Part shown: piece after piece, positions 1-8,344 of the stretch | Layout: each line of letters opens with the position of its first letter | How positions within the stretch are numbered: position 1 is the first letter of the stretch | Source of the DNA: Calditrichota bacterium | Lineage (GTDB): Bacteria; Electryoneota; B3-LCP | DNA length: 46,129 nucleotides | Direction: 5' to 3' | Assembly (NCBI GenBank): GCA_020051775.1 | Contig: JAGVQJ010000158.1 | Location: 1 to 46,129, forward strand | The notes under the pieces: generated by a model | The model's database searches: none | Told to the model about the DNA's origin: nothing | The model's input: the letters and a program-made list of their open reading frames with translations, nothing else | Position numbers and translations under genes: made by a program

Positions 1-1
1 C

Positions 2-100
2 TATCACAATGATCTGAATGATTACCCCACCGCGACAGGGTATAAGTTGATAGCTAAATCCTTACCCGAACAGATAATGGGATCTCCATTGGAATATTAG
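2..100 (+). CDS. C-terminal end of an upstream protein (partial)
   Basis: Frame 2 is open from the window edge for 32 codons and ends at TAG (98-100). The translated tail ends in MGSPLEY and has ordinary protein composition. Nothing in it identifies a family, and the rest lies outside the window. A random open stretch of this length is possible. Confidence 0.35.
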   Translation, partial: YHNDLNDYPTATGYKLIAKSLPEQIMGSPLEY

Positions 101-316
101 CACTCTTCGAACGGCTCCCAGAGTTGGTTTCACCCCTGTACATATCTCGCGGTATTTAACACGATTGAGTTCGAAGCTACCAACATTGACAACCTCTGGA
201 ACTTTGTACTTTTTTTCTCGTAGTACTAATAGAAAATCCCGACGGCATTGATGTTATAGCAATTTCTCAGTCATTTGACCTTTACGTTTCGTTTTATATA
301 ACCATCGGAGAACGTA
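101..316. other. Intergenic region upstream of the Ig-repeat lipoprotein
   Basis: No coding frame or RNA gene is visible here. TTGACC (275-280), 16 nt and TATAAC (297-302) form a possible promoter. Its start point would fall inside the GGAG ribosome site at 307-310, so I do not call it. Confidence 0.4.
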
Positions 317-2074
317 ATGCATGGAAACCACTTGCGCCATCGTGTTCTGATTTTCGCGGTCATCATGTTTATCATTTTCGTTCTCGCCGGCTGCGAGGAT
401 GCCACCGGACCTTCTGTTTCCAACTCTTACCTACAAGTTCAGCCCGAAAACCCACTGCTGATTAACTCCTTATCTTACCAATTCACAGCGGTGATGCATC
501 AAAGCGATGGTTCAACCACCAACTTAACCACTCAATGCGATTGGCAGGTCAGTCCATCTTCTTTAGGTTATTTTAACAATAGCCAGGGTATTTTCTATAC
601 CTATAGCTCGGGCTTGGGCTATATTTACGCACGGCATAATGGATATTGCGACTCAACTATCATCCAAGTCGCAACGCTGAATGAGTTGATCGTAGAACCG
701 ACCAGTATCTATGTGGCGCCCGCACATACTCTTGAATTGCGCTGCCTGGCGGTGGTGTCCATGCCCGGCAATTGGTCAGACACTCTGGATTTCACTAACT
801 CAGCCATTTGGATTAGCGACAATTCCAGCATCGCGGAGGTGACACCTTATGGCTTGCTGACAGGCAAAGCTCTGGGTAATACAACCCTGCGCGCCGGTTG
901 GGGTAGTCTGTGTGAAAATGCCCAGGCGCATGTTGCCAACCTAGACTATGTCTCCCTGGATGTAGACCCTCAAATAGTGTTCTCCCCGCAAGACACGTTT
1001 CAACTCAGTGCTTTCGCCCATTATGGGTCCCACTCCCAGGACGTTTCTACCCAGTGTGACTGGCAAAGCTCCGACCCCGGCGTCATGAGTTTCCCGGGCA
1101 CGACTTCTCCGGGTTGTTTAGTAGTACAGGCTCCGGGAACCGCTTCCATCCAGGCGATCTATGGCAGTACTACAAGTGAACCTGTGACCCTGACCTCCAA
1201 AGAATTGCAGTCTATCACGATCAGTCCAACGGACACAACTTTGAATTCCTTTGGTACGGTTCAATACACAGCGATCGGGCATTACAGTGATTATAGCACG
1301 TTTGATCTGACCGGGATGGTAGACTGGAGCAGTTCCAATCCCGGGATTGGCATGATCTCCGCCTCCGGAGTAGCCACGCCGGTGGATAGTGGCTCCTGTG
1401 TCATCACCGCCCGAAAAAACAGTCTTCTGAGCAATGCAGCTAATTTGGTGATAAACGTCGCGATGTGGGGTGAAAATTTCGATAATGGATTGATTCACAC
1501 ATGGGAAGAAGCCGGTGACTGGTTCATCCAAAATGGTGAATACGTCAACCAGACTGGTTATGGGGATAATTACAGTTATAACACCGACATGGAATTTTCC
1601 AACTTTAGAATGGAAGTGGATTTCATGCATTGCGGGGCCTATGTATACTACAGCTCAGGGATCTTGTTCAGGGGGAATTCCGGCATCGATGATCATTACT
1701 TCATCGTTATCTGGCCCACCGGTGATTACCGTATCGGTTGCGTTCAAAACGGAACTTGGGATGAGTTCGATTATGGCATGTCCACTGCTATAAACACCGG
1801 TTTCAATGTTTGGAATCACATCCGCGTCGAAGCGGTAGGGTCATCGTTGAGTTTCTATATCAATGACGAGTTTATATCGCAAGTAACGGATGATGCTTTG
1901 GTATCCGGCTCTGTCGGTTTCAATGGCGGTCCGGAAAGTGGATACGAGTTCCGGTACGACAATCTCACTATCGCACCGATAAGTGTGCAATCCCGCCCAT
2001 TTTCCATCCCTACCGTCTCGACCAGAACCCCATTGGGCAATAAAAAGGAAGCTTTCACAAGACGATTGCAGTAA
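317..2074 (+). CDS. Surface lipoprotein with Ig-like (BIG2-type) repeats and a LamG-like C-terminal domain
   Basis: 585 aa. The N-terminus has a charged start, a hydrophobic stretch and the lipobox LAGC, predicting lipid modification and export. Four repeats of roughly 85 residues follow. Each starts with a VxPxxxxL-type strand and carries W-S/D and GxxTI elements typical of BIG2/Ig-like bacterial surface modules. From about residue 385 (GENFDNG) the protein changes to a jelly-roll domain of the LamG/DUF1080 kind, with features such as FMHCGAYVYYSSGILFR and WNHIRVEAVGSSLSFYIND, which usually binds glycans or other surface ligands. GGAG at 307-310 lies 6 nt before the ATG. The gene stands alone. 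The domain classes are fairly clear; the ligand is unknown. A cell-surface adhesion or carbohydrate-binding role is an inference. Confidence 0.8.
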   Translation: MHGNHLRHRVLIFAVIMFIIFVLAGCEDATGPSVSNSYLQVQPENPLLINSLSYQFTAVMHQSDGSTTNLTTQCDWQVSPSSLGYFNNSQGIFYTYSSGLGYIYARHNGYCDSTIIQVATLNELIVEPTSIYVAPAHTLELRCLAVVSMPGNWSDTLDFTNSAIWISDNSSIAEVTPYGLLTGKALGNTTLRAGWGSLCENAQAHVANLDYVSLDVDPQIVFSPQDTFQLSAFAHYGSHSQDVSTQCDWQSSDPGVMSFPGTTSPGCLVVQAPGTASIQAIYGSTTSEPVTLTSKELQSITISPTDTTLNSFGTVQYTAIGHYSDYSTFDLTGMVDWSSSNPGIGMISASGVATPVDSGSCVITARKNSLLSNAANLVINVAMWGENFDNGLIHTWEEAGDWFIQNGEYVNQTGYGDNYSYNTDMEFSNFRMEVDFMHCGAYVYYSSGILFRGNSGIDDHYFIVIWPTGDYRIGCVQNGTWDEFDYGMSTAINTGFNVWNHIRVEAVGSSLSFYINDEFISQVTDDALVSGSVGFNGGPESGYEFRYDNLTIAPISVQSRPFSIPTVSTRTPLGNKKEAFTRRLQ

Positions 2075-2097
2075 AATAGGAGCGCGTATTGAATTAA

Positions 2098-2126
2098 GGC
2101 GGGATGCGCGTTTTTGGCGTCCCGCC
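2098..2126 (+). terminator. Hairpin downstream of the lipoprotein gene
   Basis: GGCGGGAtGC and GCgTCCCGCC pair around a T-rich loop 24 nt after the lipoprotein stop codon. There is no U-tract, so this is a terminator-like or mRNA-end-stabilising hairpin, not a classic intrinsic terminator. Confidence 0.45.
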
Positions 2127-2157
2127 CTATCTCGTCCCCAATCCCTCCCGAAATCCC

Positions 2158-2186
2158 TTGACATTTCCCCCTTAAATCAGTACCTT
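2158..2186 (+). promoter_or_regulatory. Promoter for the tldD-like gene
   Basis: Perfect -35 TTGACA (2158-2163), 17-nt spacer, -10 TACCTT (2181-2186). The predicted transcript starts near 2193. That disfavours the ATG at 2196 and supports a start at 2238-2250. Confidence 0.5.
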
Positions 2187-2249
2187 TAATGCTTAATGCC
2201 TCCATGCTGGAACTCCAAATATAGCCTGATTAGTTTGATGAATATGACG

Positions 2250-3824
2250 ATGGAAAATAATAATAATCGCAAGCTGTCCCTTTCGCGCCGCGACTTCCTT
2301 AAAAAAGCCGGAACCGGGGCTGCCGCTACACTGGCGGCGCAACCATTCGCTTCGTTGTTGTTGAATGGGAAACAAGCTTTAGCCGCCGGGATTGCCAAAT
2401 CCGAATCTCAGCTTGACTCCGACACCATCCGCAAGCTGCTGGAAATCGCTTTATCGCGAGGCGGTGAGTTCGCCGAAGTGTACGTCGAGTACACGGCCAA
2501 CAGCAGTCTGTCCCTGACCGAAGAACGCATTCGCCAGGCCAATTACGGTATTGTGCAGGGGGTGGGCATTCGGGTGCTGAAGGGCGCTCAGACCGGTTAC
2601 GGTTACAGCGACGATTTCAGCTTTGAAAGCCTGAAAAGCGCCGCGCAGGTGGCTGCTTTCATCGCCGACCAGCCAAGCATTACGACGCAACCCCTGCGGT
2701 TGACTGCGAAAAAATATCCCAACGTCTCACCCATAAAAGCGAATCCCGATCAGGTGGCGGTCAAAACCAAGACTGACCTGCTATACCGTGCCAATTCCAC
2801 CGCCCGTGGAGCCGATGGCCGCGTGACTCAGGTGGATGCCTCCTATGCGGACTCCATTTCGCTGCTCACCATCGCCAATTCCGAAGGGCTGCTGACTTAT
2901 GATGAACGCGCACTATACCGTCTGAATGTCAGTGTAGTCACCGAAGCGGGCGACCGGCGCGAGAGCGGCTATCACGGCGGAGGCGGCAGATTGGGATTTG
3001 AACTGTTCGAGACCTTCACTCCTGAACAGGCGGCTAAAGAAGCCGTGCGTCAGGCCGCTGTCAATCTGGAGTCGGTGGACGCCCCCGCCGGTCCCAATGT
3101 CGTAGTGCTGGGCAACGGCTGGGCAGGCATCCTGCTGCATGAAGCCATCGGTCACGGCCTGGAAGCCGACTTCAATCGCAAGAAGACCTCGCTGTTCACC
3201 GACCGCATTGGTCAACGCGTGGCCTCCGATCTGGTCACGGTGATAGATGAAGGCAACATCCCCCATCGGCGCGGTTCGCTGACGGTGGATGATGAAGGCA
3301 CCCCGACGCGCCAGAATGTGCTGATCGAGAACGGCATCCTGCGCAGCTACATGACCGACCGGCTGAATGCCAAGCTCATGGGCATGGAAATGACCGGAAA
3401 CGGCCGCCGTGAATCTTTCAATTTTATGCCGGTGCCTCGCATGACCAATACCTACATGCTGGGTGGTGAGAGTACGCCCGAAGAGATCATTGGCTCGGTA
3501 TCGAAAGGCCTGTATGCCAAGGCCTTCAGCGGCGGACAGGTGGACATTTCCAACGGTAATTTCGTGTTCAATGTCACCGAAGGCTACTTGATTGAGAACG
3601 GCAAAGTGACCGCTCCGGTTAAAGGGGCCACGCTGATAGGCATCGGGCCTGAAGTGCTGACCAAAGTGGAGATGGTGGGCAATGACTTCTCCTTAGACAC
3701 CGGTGTCGGCACCTGCGGCAAGGCCGGACAGGGCGTGCCAGTGGGCGTCGGCCAACCGCATGTGAAAATTTCCGAAATCACCGTGGGGGGGACTTCGGTT
3801 CGAGGCCGCAGCATGACCGGGTAA
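2250..3824 (+). CDS. tldD: TldD-type metalloprotease with a Tat signal
   Basis: 524 aa from the ATG at 2250. The TldD/PmbA family (modulator of DNA gyrase) includes peptidases that trim modified peptides. The metal-binding motif HEAIGH lies at about residues 297-302, followed by GLEADF. The conserved C-terminal cysteine is present in CGKAGQGVPVGVGQP. This makes it the catalytic TldD type, not TldE. The N-terminus carries a twin-arginine signal (SRRDFLK, then an Ala-rich hydrophobic stretch and ALA-AG), so export folded is predicted, unlike cytoplasmic E. coli TldD. The start is uncertain: the track uses 2196, but ATGs at 2238, 2244 and 2250 all keep the Tat motif, and no strong ribosome site is visible. 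The pmbA/tldE partner follows after a small cupin gene. Confidence 0.9.
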   Translation: MENNNNRKLSLSRRDFLKKAGTGAAATLAAQPFASLLLNGKQALAAGIAKSESQLDSDTIRKLLEIALSRGGEFAEVYVEYTANSSLSLTEERIRQANYGIVQGVGIRVLKGAQTGYGYSDDFSFESLKSAAQVAAFIADQPSITTQPLRLTAKKYPNVSPIKANPDQVAVKTKTDLLYRANSTARGADGRVTQVDASYADSISLLTIANSEGLLTYDERALYRLNVSVVTEAGDRRESGYHGGGGRLGFELFETFTPEQAAKEAVRQAAVNLESVDAPAGPNVVVLGNGWAGILLHEAIGHGLEADFNRKKTSLFTDRIGQRVASDLVTVIDEGNIPHRRGSLTVDDEGTPTRQNVLIENGILRSYMTDRLNAKLMGMEMTGNGRRESFNFMPVPRMTNTYMLGGESTPEEIIGSVSKGLYAKAFSGGQVDISNGNFVFNVTEGYLIENGKVTAPVKGATLIGIGPEVLTKVEMVGNDFSLDTGVGTCGKAGQGVPVGVGQPHVKISEITVGGTSVRGRSMTG

Positions 3825-3868
3825 TATATGGGGAACAGGGAGAAGGGAACAGGGAATAAAATGAGGTC

Positions 3869-3902
3869 ATTGCGAGGCGCGTTGTTTTTGCGCCGAAGCA
3901 AT
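3869..3902. repeat. Interspersed palindromic repeat (ATTGCGAGG...GCAATC type)
   Basis: ATTGC-ga-GGCGC and GCGCC-gaa-GCAAT pair around a 9-nt loop. The CATTGCGAGG...GAAGCAATC layout is a widespread intergenic repeat style in many bacterial genomes. It has no coding content. Confidence 0.5.
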
Positions 3903-3940
3903 CGCCAGCGTTGAAACCACAGCTCGTGAACCGAAACTGT

Positions 3941-3966
3941 TGTCGGGGTCGTCCCTGACCCCGACA
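3941..3966. repeat. Perfect 10-bp hairpin before the cupin gene
   Basis: TGTCGGGGTC and GACCCCGACA pair perfectly around GTCCCT, ending 10 nt before the cupin ATG. It could be a repeat, a terminator without a U-tract, or a structure that limits cupin translation. Confidence 0.45.
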
Positions 3967-3976
3967 TGATTATCCA

Positions 3977-4351
3977 ATGCAGAATATGCCCAAACTCATT
4001 CATTCCCCCACGGTTATCTCTGCTGCCGGAACTCCTCCGAAGACCATCCAGGAATTCGTCGGGCGGGTGAACACGGGCACGGAAGCTCTGAGCATCGCTC
4101 GGATGAAAAGCCCGCAGGGGTGGTCCGAACCGGGGCAGCGACCCGAATTCGATGAGTACACGGTAGTGCTTTCGGGAATGCTGCTGGTGGAGTTTGATGG
4201 CGGCAGTCTCGAAATATCCAACGGTCAGGCGGTCATCACCAAGGCAGGAGAGTGGGTGCGTTACAGCACTCCGCACCCCGGCGGTGCGGAGTATATCGCC
4301 GTGTGCGTGCCGGCATTTTCACCGGAAACAGTGCATCGGGATAATCACTAA
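3977..4351 (+). CDS. Small cupin-domain protein
   Basis: 124 aa, essentially one cupin barrel. The first cupin motif region reads PEFDEYTVVLSGMLLVEFDG and the second has AVITKAGEWVRYSTPHPGGAEYIAVCVPAF. The usual metal-binding histidines of motif 1 are reduced: only E/D residues and one H in the second motif are visible, so metal binding is doubtful. The gene lies between tldD and pmbA, with 18 nt to the latter, and is probably cotranscribed with them. No strong ribosome site precedes the ATG at 3977, and an in-frame ATG at 3986 is an alternative. Substrate and role are unknown. Its place between two subunits that normally act together is unusual. Confidence 0.75.
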   Translation: MQNMPKLIHSPTVISAAGTPPKTIQEFVGRVNTGTEALSIARMKSPQGWSEPGQRPEFDEYTVVLSGMLLVEFDGGSLEISNGQAVITKAGEWVRYSTPHPGGAEYIAVCVPAFSPETVHRDNH

Positions 4352-4369
4352 TTCTAAAGACCAGCCATT

Positions 4370-5710
4370 ATGAAACTTACCGACATCGCCCAATACACGT
4401 TAGAGCAAGCTTTAAAAGCGGGAGCCGACCAGGCTGACGTGTACTTGGAGCAGGGGCGGGAATCCACTATCACTGTGCGAATGGGGGAGCTGGAAGTCCT
4501 GAAGCAGGCCACCTCCAAGGGATTGGGATTGCGCGTCTTCATCGGCAACCGCTTGGGCTTTGCTTACACTTCGGATTTCGACCGCCAGAGCCTGAAAGCC
4601 TTCGCCGCTCGCACAGCGGAAATGGCCCGGGAGATCAGCGCCGATCCGCATAATGTGTTGCCCGAAGCCGCTGTTAAAGCTGTTTATCCCGACTTGCAGC
4701 TCTACGATCCGCAAGTGGCCGAGATTCCGGTTGATTGGAAGATTAAAGCCGCCAAAGAGATGGAAAGAGCCGGGATGGGTTATGATCCCCGCATCAACAA
4801 TTCCGGTGGAGCGAGCTTTTACGACGGCGACGTAGAATCCGTCATTGTCAATTCCCTGGGAGCGCTGCACAGCTATCGCTCCTCAAGTTGCACCCTGGCT
4901 TGTTCGCTAGTCGCAGAGCAAGATGGGAAAAAGCAGACCAATGGTTGGTCGTCCAGCAAACGATATTTTAAAGTATTGGAAAGCCCTGAACAAGTGGCGA
5001 AAGTTGCGGCGCAGCGCACCGTGCGCATGTTGGGAGCTACCAAGCCTGAAACTCAAGTTGTCCCGGTTGTGTTTGACCCGCAGATGGCCGCCGGATTCAT
5101 CGGCATCCTGTTCGGAGCGTTGAACGGCGACAGCGTTCACAAGCGCTCCACCTTCATGGTGGACAAACTGGATCAGAAAATTGCGCCCGACCATTTCACG
5201 CTCTTGGATGACGCTCTGATGGTGCGCGGCTTGGGTTCGCAACCGGTGGACGATGAAGGCATCCCTACGACCACGCACACGGTCATGGATCACGGGGTGC
5301 TTAAAATGTACTTCTATGACGCCTATTCAGCTCACAAGACCGGCATGAAACCCACTGGCAACGCCCGGCGCGGTTATAGTTCCACTCCCTCGGTCGGAGC
5401 CTGGAATCTGTATCTGAAGGCCGGAGATAATACTCCTGAGCAAATAATCAAATCGGTGGATAACGGTCTGTACCTGACCAGCACCATGGGCTTCGGCGTT
5501 AATTTCACCAGTGGGGATATGTCTCGCGGCGCTTCCGGTCTCTGGATCGAAAAGGGCGAGCTGACTCATCCCGTCGAGGAGGCCACCATTGCCGCCAACC
5601 TGCTGGACATGCTCAAAAACGTTGTAATGATCGGTAACGATCTGGAATTCCGCCGTTCCACCGCCGCCCCGACTATCCGTATTGATGGCATTACCGTATC
5701 AGGGAAATAG
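4370..5710 (+). CDS. pmbA: PmbA/TldE-type partner subunit
   Basis: 446 aa, the normal length for PmbA/TldE. The family start (AGADQADVYLEQGRE), the TVRMGELEVLKQATSKGLGLRVF segment and the C-terminal GNDLEFRRSTAAPTIRIDGI segment are all recognisable. It lacks the HExxxH site, which is the hallmark of TldE relative to TldD. In E. coli the two form a heterodimeric peptidase. Here TldE shows no export signal whereas the TldD-like protein has a Tat signal. Either TldD takes TldE out with it, or the Tat segment is not used, or the two act apart. The flavoprotein gene starts 11 nt downstream. Confidence 0.88.
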   Translation: MKLTDIAQYTLEQALKAGADQADVYLEQGRESTITVRMGELEVLKQATSKGLGLRVFIGNRLGFAYTSDFDRQSLKAFAARTAEMAREISADPHNVLPEAAVKAVYPDLQLYDPQVAEIPVDWKIKAAKEMERAGMGYDPRINNSGGASFYDGDVESVIVNSLGALHSYRSSSCTLACSLVAEQDGKKQTNGWSSSKRYFKVLESPEQVAKVAAQRTVRMLGATKPETQVVPVVFDPQMAAGFIGILFGALNGDSVHKRSTFMVDKLDQKIAPDHFTLLDDALMVRGLGSQPVDDEGIPTTTHTVMDHGVLKMYFYDAYSAHKTGMKPTGNARRGYSSTPSVGAWNLYLKAGDNTPEQIIKSVDNGLYLTSTMGFGVNFTSGDMSRGASGLWIEKGELTHPVEEATIAANLLDMLKNVVMIGNDLEFRRSTAAPTIRIDGITVSGK

Positions 5711-5721
5711 AAGATCTGTAG

Positions 5722-6615
5722 ATGACTGAATCCTCGCGAGACGTCATCATCATCGGCGCGGGCCCGGCCGGCATCGCTGCGGCGATCCAGTTAAAGCGCA
5801 GTGGAATTGATCCCCTAATCTTCGAGAAAGACGCGCCCGGCGGCCTGTTGCGCAACGCCAACCTCGTGGAAAATTATCCCGGTTTCCCTAACGGGGTCGT
5901 GGGGCCCAAATTGGTGGAACTGATGACGCGGCACCTGCGCGAAACCGGCGTTGAGTTGATTCACGAGGAAGTCCTGGAGGCCGATTGGTCTGATGCTTTT
6001 GTCATCGGAACGGCCGCACGTGCATGGAACTCGAAGGCGCTGATTATTGCCACCGGCACCAAGCCCAAGCCGCTGCCGTTACCCCATCCGACGGGGGTAG
6101 TCGGGAAGCATCTGTTTTATGAGGTCCATTCATTGTTGCACCTGAAAAGCGAATCCATCGTCATCCTGGGCGCAGGAGATGCTGCCTTCGACTATGCCTT
6201 GAATCTGGCCGGACGCGGCAACCAGGTAACCATTCTGCATCGCGGATCTGACACTACCTGCCTCCCCCTGCTCCGACAGCGAACCGAGCGCCTCGACAAT
6301 ATCGTTTTTCGGCCAAACGTCGAAGTGTTGCGCATCGAGGAGGCGCACTCTGGATTGAGGCTGATTTGTCGGGTTGAGTCAAGCGAGATCAAGCTAAATG
6401 CCGTATATGTGATCGCAGCCTTCGGTCGCGAACCGTACTTGAACTTTATAACCCCACAGTTAAAGTCTCAAGTCGAGATGCTTACGGCTCGGGGCATTCT
6501 TCATATAATCGGGGATGTGGTTAACGGAAGCTTTAGGCAGGCTGCCATAGCAGCAGGGGATGGAATCAAGGCCGGAATGATGATTTATAAGCATTTGCAG
6601 CGAAAGGACGCATGA
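5722..6615 (+). CDS. Thioredoxin-reductase-like FAD/NAD(P)H oxidoreductase without the CxxC centre
   Basis: 297 aa. The FAD-binding GAGPAG lies at about residues 12-17 and an NAD(P)H-binding GAGDAAFDYA at about 151-160, the layout of low-molecular-weight thioredoxin reductases. The closing GDV...F-R-Q-A-A-I-A-A-G-D-G flavin motif is also present. The active-site CxxC normally found just before the second Rossmann motif is missing; HSLLHLKSESIVIL occupies that place. So it is probably a reductase for another carrier, such as ferredoxin or flavodoxin, or a direct donor. The stop overlaps the start of the radical SAM gene by 4 nt (ATGA), which implies translational coupling and a shared pathway. 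Confidence 0.85.
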   Translation: MTESSRDVIIIGAGPAGIAAAIQLKRSGIDPLIFEKDAPGGLLRNANLVENYPGFPNGVVGPKLVELMTRHLRETGVELIHEEVLEADWSDAFVIGTAARAWNSKALIIATGTKPKPLPLPHPTGVVGKHLFYEVHSLLHLKSESIVILGAGDAAFDYALNLAGRGNQVTILHRGSDTTCLPLLRQRTERLDNIVFRPNVEVLRIEEAHSGLRLICRVESSEIKLNAVYVIAAFGREPYLNFITPQLKSQVEMLTARGILHIIGDVVNGSFRQAAIAAGDGIKAGMMIYKHLQRKDA

Positions 6616-7544
6616 AGGTACTTGCACGCGCCGGGGAAGGAGATATTGCCCGTGTATATTTGGCTCAGACTGACGATGGACGGTTGATCGAGTTCGCCGA
6701 ATCGCTGCAACCCAATACGCCGATTGACAAGAAATGGGTGCTATGTATTTCCACCCTGTTCGGTTGTCCGGTGAATTGCCGCATGTGCGACGCGGGCGGT
6801 TCCTATGAAGGCAGGTTATCCGCTCAGGAAATGTTGGCGCAGATTGATTACCTCATCCGGTTGAGGTTTCCCGAGGGCGTTGTCGCGGTCGAAAAATTCA
6901 AGGTTCAATTTGCACGCATGGGGGAACCAGCCTTCAATTCGGCGGTGCTGGATCTGTTGGGAATTCTACCTGATAAATTCAATGCGCCGGGGTTGATCCC
7001 CTCTTTCTCGACCATCGCGCCGGAAGGAACGGATCGGTTTTTTGAGCGCCTGAAAGAAATCAAGAACCGTCTGTATCCCGGACACTTTCAGTTTCAGTTT
7101 TCCCTGCATACCACCGATCCAGAATCAAGACGTTGGTTGATTCCGGTCAAGACCTGGAGCTTCGCAAAAATGGCACGGTTCGGCGAATCATTCCGGGAAC
7201 CCGGCGACCGGAAAATCACTCTGAATTTCGCCTGGGCCCAAGGTCAACCGATGGATTCGGCTATCCTGCTCGATCATTTCGATCCGGAAATCTTTCTCAT
7301 TAAGATCACACCGGTCAACCCGACTTTTAAAGCGGTCTGCAATGGTTTAGTTTCGGTGCTGCCGGAAAACCCCAATCACGAATCCATCAATGCTCTACGC
7401 GCCGCCGGTTATGAAGTCATTCTCAGCATTGGTGATCTGCGGGAAAATAGTGTGGGCAGCAATTGTGGGCAATACGTGTCTGCGTATCAGCGAGGCGGTC
7501 AAACTCTGTCAACCGCCTATCAATGTTCTCTAACGCCGGTATAA
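6612..7544 (+). CDS. Short RlmN/Cfr-like radical SAM protein
   Basis: 310 aa. Residues C52-x3-C56-x2-C59 (GCPVNCRMC) form the 4Fe-4S radical SAM site. C45 lies 7 residues before C52, exactly like the extra catalytic cysteine of RlmN (E. coli C118 before C125/C129/C132). C285 in GSNCGQYV matches the methyl-carrying C355 of RlmN (AACGQL). The C45-C285 distance (240) is close to that in RlmN (237). ARMGEP, SLHTTDPESRRWLIP and IKITPVNPTF match other RlmN/Cfr landmarks. Only 44 residues precede C45, against about 117 in RlmN, so the N-terminal accessory domain is missing. It is probably an RNA adenine methyltransferase-like enzyme with a changed target. AAAGGA precedes the ATG. Confidence 0.85.
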   Translation: MKVLARAGEGDIARVYLAQTDDGRLIEFAESLQPNTPIDKKWVLCISTLFGCPVNCRMCDAGGSYEGRLSAQEMLAQIDYLIRLRFPEGVVAVEKFKVQFARMGEPAFNSAVLDLLGILPDKFNAPGLIPSFSTIAPEGTDRFFERLKEIKNRLYPGHFQFQFSLHTTDPESRRWLIPVKTWSFAKMARFGESFREPGDRKITLNFAWAQGQPMDSAILLDHFDPEIFLIKITPVNPTFKAVCNGLVSVLPENPNHESINALRAAGYEVILSIGDLRENSVGSNCGQYVSAYQRGGQTLSTAYQCSLTPV

Positions 7545-7561
7545 TCTGGCTCTGGAACCTC

Positions 7562-8344
7562 ATGAAAAAACTACTGTGCCCCTGTCTTGTCCTGGCGATT
7601 TTAACCCTGCCAGTTCTGGCGCAACAGCCGGAGAAGTATCCCAAACCCACAGGATACGTTAACGATTTTGCCGGAGTCGTGGAACCGGAATACGCCCGGC
7701 GCATCGAAGCGCTCGGCCAGGAGCTTGCCGAGAAGACCGGCGCACAATTAGTGCTGGTGACGGTTAAAAACCTGAACGGCAACGATGTGCAGGATTTCGC
7801 CAATCGCCTGTTCAAAGCCTGGGGCATCGGTCAGAAGGGCAAAGACAACGGTCTCCTGATGGTGGATGCGATGGAAGACCGGCGGGTTTGGATCGAAGTG
7901 GGGTATGGTTTAGAAGGTCTATTGCCGGATGGCAAAGTCGGCTCCATCCTGGATCAGTACGTGGTGCCCGAACTTCGAGCGGGGAATCGTGGCGCGGCCT
8001 ATTATGGAGGTCTGGCGGCTGCGGCTGATGTCATCGCCGCGGACGCCGGAGTGACTTTGGGGGGCGAACGACCCGCACCGGTTCGATCAAGGGGAAGCCG
8101 GTCTGATTACGATCTGGGCGATATCCTTCGGTTGCTGCCTCTATTGTTGATTTTCTTATTCATTTTCGGTCGGCGCGGTGGTGGAGGATGCCTCTGGCCG
8201 ATGATCTTTATGGGGATGGGCGGTGGCCGAGGCTTTGGCGGAGGCGGCTTCGGGGGCGGTTTGGGCGGCGGTGGATTCGGCGGCGGCTTCGGTGGTTTCG
8301 GCGGCGGTGGTTCGGGTGGCGGCGGGGCTGGCAGAGGTTATTAG
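7562..8344 (+). CDS. TPM-domain (YgcG-like) protein with Gly-rich tail
   Basis: 260 aa from the ATG at 7562. The longer track start at 7463 would run back through the end of the radical SAM gene and hide a signal peptide. The chosen start gives MKKLLCPCLVLAILTLPVLAQQ, a typical signal peptide. A TPM domain follows (about residues 28-150: VNDFAGVVEPEYARRIEALG, GIGQKGKDNGLLMVDA, RRVWIEVGYGLEGLLPDG). Then come a linker, a membrane segment (LLPLLLIFLFIFG) and a tail rich in GGGGFGGG. The family is envelope-associated and has been linked to photosystem repair or phosphatase activity in plants; the bacterial role is unclear. It usually sits beside lemA, which here lies 4.5 kb downstream. Confidence 0.88.
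   Translation: MKKLLCPCLVLAILTLPVLAQQPEKYPKPTGYVNDFAGVVEPEYARRIEALGQELAEKTGAQLVLVTVKNLNGNDVQDFANRLFKAWGIGQKGKDNGLLMVDAMEDRRVWIEVGYGLEGLLPDGKVGSILDQYVVPELRAGNRGAAYYGGLAAAADVIAADAGVTLGGERPAPVRSRGSRSDYDLGDILRLLPLLLIFLFIFGRRGGGGCLWPMIFMGMGGGRGFGGGGFGGGLGGGGFGGGFGGFGGGGSGGGGAGRGY

Noticed and set aside
3584-4276. 230-aa minus-strand ORF
   Set aside because: Antisense to the tldD 3' end, the repeat region and the cupin gene; low-complexity composition.
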